From NCBI RefSeq assembly GCF_900103455.1, contig NZ_FNHI01000017.1:116002-180001 (forward strand): a stretch of DNA of 64,000 bases. The letters run 5' to 3'. The stretch's first letter is position 1, and every line of letters starts with the position of its first letter. The translations under genes and the position numbers were made by a program. The DNA is from Streptomyces wuyuanensis (lineage in GTDB: Bacteria; Actinomycetota; Actinomycetes; Streptomycetales; Streptomycetaceae). The notes beneath the pieces were generated by a model that saw nothing but the letters and a program-made list of their open reading frames with translations, made no database searches and was not told the DNA's origin. This document shows positions 7,586 through 15,244 of the stretch, piece after piece.

Positions 7586-8440
7586 CTACCAGGCCGGTGG
7601 GCTCTTCAGCGCGCGGGCCAGCACGTCGTCGAGGATGCGCGCGGTCGTCTCCACGTCGCACTGGGAGTTGTCGATGATCGGGAGGCCGGAACCGTACCAG
7701 CCGGCCATGCGGCCGTGGATGCCGGCGACCTCCTCGTCCGAGAGCCGGCGATTGCCCGTGCGCTCGGCGTTGCGCTCCAGGACGATCTCCAGGCCGGGCA
7801 GCAGGACCACGGGCAGCAGACCGGGGCCGACGTGCCGCTTCCAGCCGCCGAGCCCGACGACGGGGCGGTCGGGGAACACGGCGTCGTCGAGGATGCAGGA
7901 GATGCCGTTGGCCAGGAAGTTGCGGGCGGCGAACCCGCAGGTGCGGCGGGCCAGGCGGTATTGGGCCTCCGACTGGTCGTTCCAGCCGGTCTGGGGGTCG
8001 GCGAAGCCGGAGCAGACCCATTCCCGCACGTCGTCGAGGCTGATGTGCGCGGTGGGCACGCGGCGGCGCTGCGCCCAGTGCCGGGCGACGGTCGTCTTGC
8101 CCGCACCCGCCGGGCCGATCAGCAGGACCGCGAGCGTGGCGGTGCCGGTGCCGTTGTCGGCGGGCGGGGGCGGCGAGGGTATGGGAACCGGTCCGCCCGG
8201 CGGGAGCGAGACGTGGCCCGTGGTGTCCGGCGAGGGCGGCACCGCTGCCTGCTGCTGTGGGGCCGGGCCGCTCCAGCCCTGGGCGGGCGGGCCCTGCGGG
8301 GGCGGAGGGCTCTGCGGCGGCGGGGGGCCGGGGTGCTGGGCCCGGTGTTCCCATCCGGCAGCCGGGCCGTGCCCGGTCTCGGGTCCCGGGACGCGTCCCG
8401 GGCCGTGGGGAGGCAGCGGGGCTCCCACTGCGTGCTGCAT
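7586..8440 (-). CDS. P-loop kinase-like ATPase with a proline-rich N-terminal region
   Basis: The 284-residue protein has two parts. Residues 1-95 are low-complexity, rich in Pro, Gly and Gln, with three PPPP tracts. Residues 100-284 form a P-loop kinase/AAA-type domain with Walker A GPAGAGKTT at 109-117 and a following HISLDDVREW segment typical of small-molecule kinases. The substrate is unknown. The ATG at 8440 is preferred because GGAG lies nine bases upstream; an in-frame GTG at 8470 has no such site. It follows aroQ by 133 bases and precedes the M24-efp-nusB group. Its polyproline tracts make it a likely EF-P-dependent protein (inference). Confidence 0.85.
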   Translation of the reverse strand: MQHAVGAPLPPHGPGRVPGPETGHGPAAGWEHRAQHPGPPPPQSPPPPQGPPAQGWSGPAPQQQAAVPPSPDTTGHVSLPPGGPVPIPSPPPPADNGTGTATLAVLLIGPAGAGKTTVARHWAQRRRVPTAHISLDDVREWVCSGFADPQTGWNDQSEAQYRLARRTCGFAARNFLANGISCILDDAVFPDRPVVGLGGWKRHVGPGLLPVVLLPGLEIVLERNAERTGNRRLSDEEVAGIHGRMAGWYGSGLPIIDNSQCDVETTARILDDVLARALKSPPAW

Positions 8441-8573
8441 CCGGTGCCACTCCGTCTCGTACGACTTCACGCTGGTCGGACGGGAGTTGGCCCGTCCGTA
8501 CCGAACGGTACCCTCCCCGGCCGCTCCAATGGGAACGGCCGGGGCCGGTACGAAGTGCCCGGGGCGGGCGGGT

Positions 8574-9014
8574 TCAGCCGTCGAGTTCCTCGGCCAGCGC
8601 GCGCAGGGCCAGCCGGTACGAGCCGATCCCGAAGCCGGCGACGGTTCCGGAGGCGACCGCCGCGATCACCGAAGTGTGGCGGAATTCCTCGCGTGCGTAC
8701 GGATTCGAGATGTGCACCTCGATGAGCGGGGCGGTCCGCTGGGCGGCGGCGTCGCGCATGCCGTACGAGTAGTGCGTGAACGCACCGGGGTTGACGACGA
8801 CCGGGATCGAGGCGTCGGCGGCCTCTTGCAGCCAGCGGATCATCTCGCCCTCGTCGTTCGTCTCCCGGACGTCGACGTCGAAACCGAGCTCCTTGCCCAG
8901 CGTCCGGCAGGCGTCGACCAGCCCCGCGTACGAGGTCGAGCCGTACACGTCGGGCTCCCGGGAGCCGAGGCGGCCGAGGTTCGGGCCGTTCAGCACGAGG
9001 ACGCGGCGGCTCAC
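8574..9014 (-). CDS. aroQ: type II 3-dehydroquinate dehydratase
   Basis: The enzyme removes water from 3-dehydroquinate, the third shikimate step. The 146-residue length fits the type II dodecameric enzyme. The opening LVLNGPNLGRLGSREPDVYG carries the active-site tyrosine and arginine loop, NPGAFTHYSYGMRDA the asparagine and catalytic histidine region, and EVHISNPYAREEFRH the lid contacts. The GTG start overlaps the aroB stop (GTGA), so the two are translationally coupled. It is the last aro gene of the cluster. Confidence 0.97.
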   Translation of the reverse strand: MSRRVLVLNGPNLGRLGSREPDVYGSTSYAGLVDACRTLGKELGFDVDVRETNDEGEMIRWLQEAADASIPVVVNPGAFTHYSYGMRDAAAQRTAPLIEVHISNPYAREEFRHTSVIAAVASGTVAGFGIGSYRLALRALAEELDG

Positions 9015-10105
9015 GCGGACACCTCGCCGAACGCGGCGAGCAACACGGCCGGGTCCGGTCCCTCCAGCACGGTGGGCTTGGCGAGGCCGTCCAGCACGAT
9101 GAAGCGCAGCAGGTCGCCGCGGGACTTCTTGTCGACCTTCATGGTCTCCAGCAGCCGGGGCCACTGGTCCCCGCGGTAGGTGAGCGGCAGGCCGACCGAC
9201 TCCAGCACGGCCCGGTGCCGGTCCGCGGTCGCGTCGTCGAGCCGTCCCGCGAGACGGCCGAGTTCGGCGGCGAAGACCATGCCGACCGAGACGGCGGCGC
9301 CGTGCCGCCACTTGTAGCGCTCGTTCTTCTCGATGGCGTGCGCCAGCGTGTGCCCGTAGTTGAGGATCTCCCGGAGTCCGGACTCCTTGAGGTCGCTGGA
9401 GACGACGTCCGCCTTGACCCGGATCGAGCGCTCGATCAGCTCCGCGGTGTGCGGCCCGGCAGGGGTGCGGGCGCTCTCCGGGTCCGCCTCGATCAGATCC
9501 AGGATGACCGGGTCCGCGATAAATCCGGCCTTGATGATCTCGGCCAGGCCGCTGACGTAGTCGTGGACGGGCAGGGAGTCGAGCGCGCCGAGGTCGCAGA
9601 TCACCCCGGCGGGCGGGTGGAAGGCCCCGACGAGGTTCTTCCCCTCGGCGGTGTTGATGCCGGTCTTGCCGCCGACTGCGGCGTCCACCATGGCGAGGAC
9701 CGTGGTGGGCACGGCGATCCAGCGCACTCCGCGCAGCCAGCTCGCGGCGACGAACCCGGCGAGGTCGGTCGTGGCGCCGCCACCGACGCCGACGATGACG
9801 TCGGTGCGGGTGAAGCCGGTCTGCCCGAGCGCCTTCCAGCAGTACGCCGCGACCTCGACGGTCTTGGCCTCCTCGGCGTTGGGCACCTGGATGGCGACGA
9901 CCTCGTAACCCTCGTCGGCGAGGTCCTGGCGGATCGCGTCCCCGGTCTCGGCGAGGGCTTCGGGGTGGATGACGGCGACGCGCTTGGCCCTGGGCCCGAT
10001 CAGTCCCGGGAGCTCCCCCAGCAGACGGCGGCCGACGAGCACCTCGTACGGGTCGGTGCCCGCGGTGCCGCCGACCTGGATGCGGGTGACTGCCTGCTCG
10101 GTCAT
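9011..10105 (-). CDS. aroB: 3-dehydroquinate synthase
   Basis: The enzyme makes 3-dehydroquinate from DAHP using NAD and a divalent metal, the second shikimate step. The 364-residue protein contains the nucleotide-binding GVGGGATTDLAGFVAASWLRG region. It also has the metal-ligand histidine region ILNYGHTLAHAIE and the KTGIN segment. The ATG at 10105 overlaps the aroK stop by ATGA, and GTG codons further upstream lie inside aroK. It is the centre of the aroC-aroK-aroB-aroQ string. Confidence 0.97.
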   Translation of the reverse strand: MTEQAVTRIQVGGTAGTDPYEVLVGRRLLGELPGLIGPRAKRVAVIHPEALAETGDAIRQDLADEGYEVVAIQVPNAEEAKTVEVAAYCWKALGQTGFTRTDVIVGVGGGATTDLAGFVAASWLRGVRWIAVPTTVLAMVDAAVGGKTGINTAEGKNLVGAFHPPAGVICDLGALDSLPVHDYVSGLAEIIKAGFIADPVILDLIEADPESARTPAGPHTAELIERSIRVKADVVSSDLKESGLREILNYGHTLAHAIEKNERYKWRHGAAVSVGMVFAAELGRLAGRLDDATADRHRAVLESVGLPLTYRGDQWPRLLETMKVDKKSRGDLLRFIVLDGLAKPTVLEGPDPAVLLAAFGEVSA

Positions 10106-10656
10106 GCGTCCTTCCATTCGAGTGCGTCGAGGACCGCCTGGGCGACCTCTTCGGGCGTGCGGTCGTCGGTGGCGACGACGACCCGGGCGACTTCCGTGTA
10201 CAGGTGCCGGCGGGCCTCCATCAGCTCGCGCCACTGGCGGCGCGGGTTGACGGCCAGCAGCGGGCGGGCGGTGTTCAGTCCGACGCGGCGCACCGCCTCC
10301 TCGACGTCCATCGAGAGGTAGGCGACGGGCAGCCCGGACAGCAGCTCGCGGGTGCCCTGGTCGAGGATCGCGCCGCCGCCGAGGGCGAGCACGCCCGTGT
10401 GCTCGGCGACGGCGGTGCGGACCGCCGCACGCTCCAGCTCACGGAAGTGCGGTTCGCCGTCCTCGACGAAGATGTCCGAGATCTCCCGGCCCTCGGCCGC
10501 CACGATGTCGGCGTCGGTGTCGCGGTAGCCGGTGCCGAGGCGCTCGGCCAGCAGCGCGCCGACCGTCGACTTGCCGACGCCCATCGGCCCGATCAGTACG
10601 ACCTTCGGGCCGCCCGCGCCGGGCCGCGGGGTCGCGGCCTCGTGTGCGTCGCTCAC
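10102..10656 (-). CDS. aroK: shikimate kinase
   Basis: The enzyme phosphorylates shikimate at the 3-hydroxyl using ATP. The 184-residue protein has Walker A GPMGVGKST at residues 23-31, the DTDADI acidic motif, the LGGGA shikimate-binding loop and a TARPLL lid arginine. The GTG start overlaps the aroC stop as GTGA. The N-terminal 16 residues before the P-loop strand are unconserved. Confidence 0.96.
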   Translation of the reverse strand: MSDAHEAATPRPGAGGPKVVLIGPMGVGKSTVGALLAERLGTGYRDTDADIVAAEGREISDIFVEDGEPHFRELERAAVRTAVAEHTGVLALGGGAILDQGTRELLSGLPVAYLSMDVEEAVRRVGLNTARPLLAVNPRRQWRELMEARRHLYTEVARVVVATDDRTPEEVAQAVLDALEWKDA

Positions 10657-11837
10657 CGGATGGCCAGGTTCTCGAGGTACGAGCGCACGTTGCGGCGGGT
10701 CTCGGGGACGCTGTCGCCGCCGAACTTCTCCGCGACGGCATCCGCCAGCACCAGGGCCACCATCGCCTCGGCCACGATTCCGGCGGCCGGCACGGCGCAC
10801 ACGTCGGAGCGCTGGTGGTGGGCGGCGGCGGACTCGCCGGTGCTGACGTCGACGGTCCTGAGCGCGCGCGGCACGGTCGCGATCGGCTTCATCGCGGCGC
10901 GGACGCGCAGCAGCTCGCCCGTGGTCAGGCCGCCCTCGGTACCGCCGGAGCGGCCGGAGGAGCGGCGGATGCCGTCCTCGGTGGAGACGATCTCGTCGTG
11001 GGCCTGGGAGCCGGGCACCCGGGCCAGCTCGAATCCGTCGCCGACCTCGACGCCCTTGATGGCCTGGATGCCCATCAGCGCCGCGGCCAGACGGGCGTCG
11101 AGCCGGCGGTCCCAGTGGACGTGAGAGCCGAGCCCGACGGGGACGCCGTAGGCGAGCACCTCGACGACTCCGCCCAGGGTGTCGCCGTCCTTGTGGGCCT
11201 GGTCGATCTCCGCGACCATCGCCTTCGACGCGTCGGCGTCCAGGCAGCGCACGGGGTCGGCGTCGAGCTTCTCGACGTCGGCCGGGGTCGGGTAGACCCC
11301 GTGGGGGGCCTTGGCGGCGGCGAGCTCGATCACGTGCGAGACGATCTCGATGCCCGCGGTCTCCTTGAGGTAGGAGCGGGCGACGGCGCCGAGGGCGACG
11401 CGGGCCGCGGTCTCCCGGGCGCTCGCGCGCTCCAGGATCGGCCGGGCCTCGTCGAAGCCGTACTTCTGCATGCCGGCGAGGTCGGCGTGGCCGGGCCGGG
11501 GCCGGGTCAGCGGGGCGTTGCGGGCCAGTTCGGCAAGCTCGGCCGGGTCAACCGGGTCGGCCGCCATGACCTTCTCCCACTTGGGCCACTCGGTGTTGCC
11601 CACCATGATCGCGATCGGGGAGCCGAGAGTGAGCCCGTGGCGCACTCCGCCGAGGAAGGTGACCTCGTCGCGCTCGAACTTCATCCGCGCACCGCGGCCA
11701 TAGCCCAGGCGCCGCCGAGCCAGGTGGTCCGCCACCATCTCCGTGGTGATCGGGACACCGGCGGGAAGACCCTCCAGCGTCGCCACCAGTGCGGGTCCGT
11801 GCGACTCCCCCGCGGTCAGCCAACGCAACCTGCTCAA
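10653..11837 (-). CDS. aroC: chorismate synthase
   Basis: The enzyme converts EPSP to chorismate using reduced FMN, the last shikimate step. The 394-residue protein begins LRWLTAGESHGPAL, the family signature. It contains TRPRPGHADL and the C-terminal RSDVCAVPAAGIVAEAM. The start codon is TTG (11837), supported by GAGGAG five bases upstream. It is the first gene of the tightly coupled aroC-aroK-aroB-aroQ group; 224 bases separate it from aroE, leaving room for its own promoter. Confidence 0.97.
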   Translation of the reverse strand: MSRLRWLTAGESHGPALVATLEGLPAGVPITTEMVADHLARRRLGYGRGARMKFERDEVTFLGGVRHGLTLGSPIAIMVGNTEWPKWEKVMAADPVDPAELAELARNAPLTRPRPGHADLAGMQKYGFDEARPILERASARETAARVALGAVARSYLKETAGIEIVSHVIELAAAKAPHGVYPTPADVEKLDADPVRCLDADASKAMVAEIDQAHKDGDTLGGVVEVLAYGVPVGLGSHVHWDRRLDARLAAALMGIQAIKGVEVGDGFELARVPGSQAHDEIVSTEDGIRRSSGRSGGTEGGLTTGELLRVRAAMKPIATVPRALRTVDVSTGESAAAHHQRSDVCAVPAAGIVAEAMVALVLADAVAEKFGGDSVPETRRNVRSYLENLAIR

Positions 11838-12061
11838 CGGTGCTCCTCATGCTCGCGCCTGGAACTGCGACGGCGCGGCCTCGGGGCACTCCTCCAGCGG
11901 CTGGAGACACCCCCGACCCGTGGTGGCCGGGAGCGGCGCGGCCCGGGCCCGCCTCCCCCGATCCTCCCACGTCCGGGCCGCGGACCAGGCCAGTGGTCCA
12001 GCAGGCGGACGGCCGGACGGGACGCGACCGGGGCGCTCCGGAGCCGTGGAGGACCTCGGGA

Positions 12062-12904
12062 TCAGCGCCCGGCGAGCGCCTCTTCGCCGGCCGTGCGCAT
12101 CGCCGCCAGCGGAGCCGGGGAGCGTCCGGTCATCTGCTCGACCTGGAACACGGCCTGGTGCACCAGCAGGTCGAGGCCGCCGACGACGGAGCCGCCCCGC
12201 TCGTCCCAGGCCGCCGCGAGCGGTGTCGGCCACGGGTCGTAGAGCACGTCGAAGAGGGTGCCGGGGCCCTCGGGGACGTACGGGACGAGGGTGTCCGTCG
12301 CCCCGGCCGGGGTGGTGGCGACGACCAGCGGAGCGTCGAAGGCGTGGGCGGCCTCCGCCCAGTCGGCGGTGTGCACCTCGACGCCGAGCCGTTCGCCCCA
12401 GCCGCGCATCTCGTCGGCCCGGGCCCGGCTGCGCACGTACGCGGTGACCGGTCCCGTGCAGATCCGGCCGAGCGCGGCGAGCGCCGAGGAGGCGGTCGCG
12501 CCGGCGCCCAGCACGGCCGCGTGGTCGACCTTCTCGATACCTCGTTCGCGCAGGGCGGCGATCATGCCGGGGATGTCCGTGTTGTCGCCGGTCCGCCGGC
12601 CGTCCTCGGTGAGCACGACCGTGTTGACGGCCTCGACCGCGGCAGCCGTGTCGCTGATCTCGTCGAGCAGCGGGATGACGGCGCGTTTCAGCGGCATGGT
12701 CAGGGACAGCCCGGCCCAGCTCGCGTCCAGCCCCTGGAGGAAGCCCGCCAGGTCCCCCTCGGTCACCTCGAAGCGGTCGTACGACCAGTCGGTCAGGCCG
12801 AGCGCCGCGTAGGCGGCGCGGTGGAGCACCGGGGAGAGCGAATGGGCGATGGGCGAGCCCAGGACCGCGGCCCTGCGCCGGTCAGTTCGTGCCGCGCTGG
12901 TCAT
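12062..12904 (-). CDS. aroE: shikimate dehydrogenase
   Basis: The enzyme reduces 3-dehydroshikimate with NADPH. The 280-residue protein has the substrate-binding GSPIAHSLSP at residues 16-25 and the catalytic lysine in LTMPLK. It also has NTD in the GDNTDIPGM motif and a glycine-rich GAGATASSAL dinucleotide loop. Its ATG lies inside the last codons of mltG in another frame, overlapping by 23 bases, so the two genes are probably co-translated. Confidence 0.95.
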   Translation of the reverse strand: MTSAARTDRRRAAVLGSPIAHSLSPVLHRAAYAALGLTDWSYDRFEVTEGDLAGFLQGLDASWAGLSLTMPLKRAVIPLLDEISDTAAAVEAVNTVVLTEDGRRTGDNTDIPGMIAALRERGIEKVDHAAVLGAGATASSALAALGRICTGPVTAYVRSRARADEMRGWGERLGVEVHTADWAEAAHAFDAPLVVATTPAGATDTLVPYVPEGPGTLFDVLYDPWPTPLAAAWDERGGSVVGGLDLLVHQAVFQVEQMTGRSPAPLAAMRTAGEEALAGR

Positions 12905-14675
12905 TGAACTTGGCCTTGAGCTTCTCGAATTCCGCGTGGGTCTTGGCGTACTCGGTCTTCTGCTTGCCGTCGGTGGCCACGAAGTACAGCCAGCCGTCCG
13001 AGGTCGGCGTGATCGAGGCGTTGAGCGCCGTCAGGTCCGGGTTGCCGATGGGCCCGGGCGGCAGCCCCTTCTGGGTGTACGTGTTGTACGGGTCCAGATT
13101 GCTGTTGATCTCCCGCTCGCTGATGTCGATCTTGCTCTGGCCCTTGAGGTAGTTGAAGGCCGAGTCGAACTGGAGCAGCTGGTTGGTCTCCGTGTTGGTG
13201 GGCTTCAGACGGTTGTAGATGACCTCGGCCATCTTCTTGTAGTCGTCCTCGTTCTTGCCCTCCGCCTGGACCAGGCTCGCCACGGTGATCAGTTCCCAGG
13301 CGTTGTTCAGCTTGAGCTGCTTCGCCTTGGCCTCCAGGTCGACCTTCCCGTACTCCTGGTTGGCCCTGGCGACCATGGCCTTGAGGATCGTCTCCGGCTT
13401 GGAGCCCGGTGCGACCGGATACGTTGCCGGGTAGAGGAATCCTTCCAGCGGGTCCTTGACGTCCTTGTGGTTCTGCGCCCACACGGGAAGCCCGAGGTTC
13501 TTCGCCTCCTTCAGGGCGACGGCCTTCGTCGTGCCGGGGTCGAGCTCGAGCCGTTTGTCGATGAGCTGGTAGATCGCGGCGTTGCGCGCGCCCTCGGCGA
13601 TGCTGAGGGCGTTGCGGTTGTTGGGGTCGAGCATCGCCTTGACGGCTTCCTCGGCCGACATCCCCTTCTTCAGGGTGTAGATGCCGTCCTGGATCCGGGT
13701 GCCGCGGGGATTGTCGTTCTGGGCGGAGATGAAGGCGTCCACGCTCTTCACCACACCGGCCTTCTTCAGCGCGTTGCCGATGTCCGTGCCGCTCGCGCCC
13801 AGCGTGATCTCGACCTGCACGCTGCCGCTGCCGGGGCCGTCGAAGTCGGGCGCTTCACCGAACTGCCCCTGCCAGAACTGGTATCCGACGTAGCCGGCAC
13901 CGCCGGCGCCGCCGACCAGGACGAGGGCCACGAAGAGGCAGGCGAAGCCGTTGCGGCCTTTCTTCTTCTTCTTGGCCGGGCCGCGTCCGTCGCCGCCGCG
14001 GCGCGGCGCCTCGCCGGGCTCGTCGTCATCGTCGCCGCCCCGGCGGTCGTCGCCCGTGAAGAACGGGTGGTCCTCTTCCTGCGGGTCCGACACCCAGTCG
14101 TCGTCCGCCGGAGGAGGCTGCTGCCGCCCCTGCGCCGGCGGGGCGTTGCGGCGCCCGGGAGGCTGCGGCGGCGGGTAGGCGTCGGGGGTGCCGTAGTAGT
14201 CGGCGTCGGCGCCGCCATAGGGGGCGGCCCCCGCATTCGGGTCGTACGGCATGACGGGCTGCGCGCCGGTGTCCCAGGTGCCGTTGTACTGCTGGGCGCC
14301 GTTGTCCTGTCGTCCGTACTGCCCGGTGTCGTACTGGCCTGTGTTGTACTGGTTCGTGTCGTACTGGCCCGTGTCGTACTGACCGGTCCCGTACCGACCC
14401 GCGTCGTACTGCCCGGTGCCGTACTGCTGCTGCGCGTGCTGCTGCCCGTACTGACCCGTGTCGTACTGCCCGGTGCCGTACTGCTGCTGGTGGCCCGTCG
14501 GGTACTGGCCGTCCCCGTAGTGGGCCTGGTCCTGCGGCTGCTGCGGGTACTGCTGCTGGCCGCCGTAGGACGCAGGGCCGGCGCCGCCCTGCTGCCCTCT
14601 CCACCCCTGGTCCCCGTACAGAGGATCCTCGGGGTGCCACGGTTCGGAGCCGGGGCCCCGGCCATATTCAGTCAT
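12882..14675 (-). CDS. mltG: endolytic murein transglycosylase MltG with repeat-rich cytoplasmic tail
   Basis: MltG cleaves nascent glycan strands at the membrane and so sets their length. The 597-residue protein is long for the family because of a cytoplasmic region of about 240 residues. That region is rich in Tyr, Gln and Gly, with tandem YDTGQ/YGTGQ repeats at residues 66-121, followed by an acidic stretch and a KKKKK patch. The transmembrane helix is at 243-266. The YceG domain contains EGFLYPATYP at 411-420 and the catalytic glutamate in SLVQAEG, Glu472. It sits between ruvX and aroE in the usual actinobacterial order. Confidence 0.94.
   Translation of the reverse strand: MTEYGRGPGSEPWHPEDPLYGDQGWRGQQGGAGPASYGGQQQYPQQPQDQAHYGDGQYPTGHQQQYGTGQYDTGQYGQQHAQQQYGTGQYDAGRYGTGQYDTGQYDTNQYNTGQYDTGQYGRQDNGAQQYNGTWDTGAQPVMPYDPNAGAAPYGGADADYYGTPDAYPPPQPPGRRNAPPAQGRQQPPPADDDWVSDPQEEDHPFFTGDDRRGGDDDDEPGEAPRRGGDGRGPAKKKKKGRNGFACLFVALVLVGGAGGAGYVGYQFWQGQFGEAPDFDGPGSGSVQVEITLGASGTDIGNALKKAGVVKSVDAFISAQNDNPRGTRIQDGIYTLKKGMSAEEAVKAMLDPNNRNALSIAEGARNAAIYQLIDKRLELDPGTTKAVALKEAKNLGLPVWAQNHKDVKDPLEGFLYPATYPVAPGSKPETILKAMVARANQEYGKVDLEAKAKQLKLNNAWELITVASLVQAEGKNEDDYKKMAEVIYNRLKPTNTETNQLLQFDSAFNYLKGQSKIDISEREINSNLDPYNTYTQKGLPPGPIGNPDLTALNASITPTSDGWLYFVATDGKQKTEYAKTHAEFEKLKAKFNDQRGTN
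14313..14480 (-). repeat. tandem 15-base repeats encoding YDTGQ/YGTGQ in mltG
   Basis: About eleven in-frame copies of a five-codon unit (consensus TAC-GAC-ACG-GGC-CAG on the coding strand) with scattered variants encode Tyr-Asp/Gly-Thr-Gly-Gln. The period is exactly 15 bases, so copy-number change keeps the frame. Confidence 0.8.
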
Positions 14676-14779
14676 CGATCCCCTAGAGCCGCGAGACGAG
14701 CGCCGGAACGCTCCGCCTCTACGTTGTGCGGTGGTTGTTCGAACACCGCCGCATCGCGCGGAACGTTACCGTATCGCGA

Positions 14780-15244
14780 TCAGATGACCACTTCGACGCC
14801 CTCGCCCGGGGGACCCCCCGAGGTCCGTTCGGCCTCCAAAGCGTTCTGAAGGATGACAACCGCCGCAACCTGGTCGATGACAGACCTGCCCTTTTTGGAC
14901 TTCACGCCCGAAGCACGAAGCCCCTGACTGGCCGTCACTGTGGTCATCCTCTCGTCCACCAGTCGCACCGGAACCGGATGGACACCGCGGGCGAGCTCCT
15001 GGGCGAAGGCCCGGACCTTGGCCGCCGCGGGACCCTCACCACCGCTCAGCGAACGGGGCAGGCCCACGACCACCTCGATCGGCTCGTACTCGTCGACCAG
15101 CTGCCTCAGCCGCCTGTGGGCGGCCGGGACGTCGCGTCCCGGCACGGTCTCCACCGGTGTGGCGAGGACCCCGTCGGGGTCGCACGAGGCGACCCCGATC
15201 CGGGCGTCCCCGACGTCGATCGAGAGACGACGTCCTCTGCGCAT
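14780..15244 (-). CDS. ruvX: RuvX/YqgF family nuclease (putative pre-16S rRNA nuclease)
   Basis: The 154-residue RNase H-fold protein belongs to the YqgF family. It has been called a Holliday-junction resolvase and, in E. coli, a 16S 5'-end maturation nuclease. Motifs include LSIDVGDARIGVA with the first catalytic aspartate, VVGLPRSLSG, VDERMTTVTA, and the terminal DQVAAVVILQNAL aspartate. Its ATG overlaps the alaS stop by one base (TGATG), so it is coupled to alaS. Confidence 0.93.
   Translation of the reverse strand: MRRGRRLSIDVGDARIGVASCDPDGVLATPVETVPGRDVPAAHRRLRQLVDEYEPIEVVVGLPRSLSGGEGPAAAKVRAFAQELARGVHPVPVRLVDERMTTVTASQGLRASGVKSKKGRSVIDQVAAVVILQNALEAERTSGGPPGEGVEVVI

Noticed and set aside
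6237..9179. 980-codon open frame on the plus strand
   Set aside because: It runs antisense to the M24, P-loop and aroQ genes, which have clear motifs and ribosome binding sites. Long antisense frames are expected at this GC content.
11838..12061. Small gene between aroC and aroE
   Set aside because: The open frames here are extensions of shadow frames. The stretch probably contains the aroC promoter, but no convincing -10/-35 pair could be picked.
14313..14480. Regularly spaced short repeats considered as a CRISPR array
   Set aside because: The period is 15 bases with no unique spacers, and the repeats are in frame within mltG.
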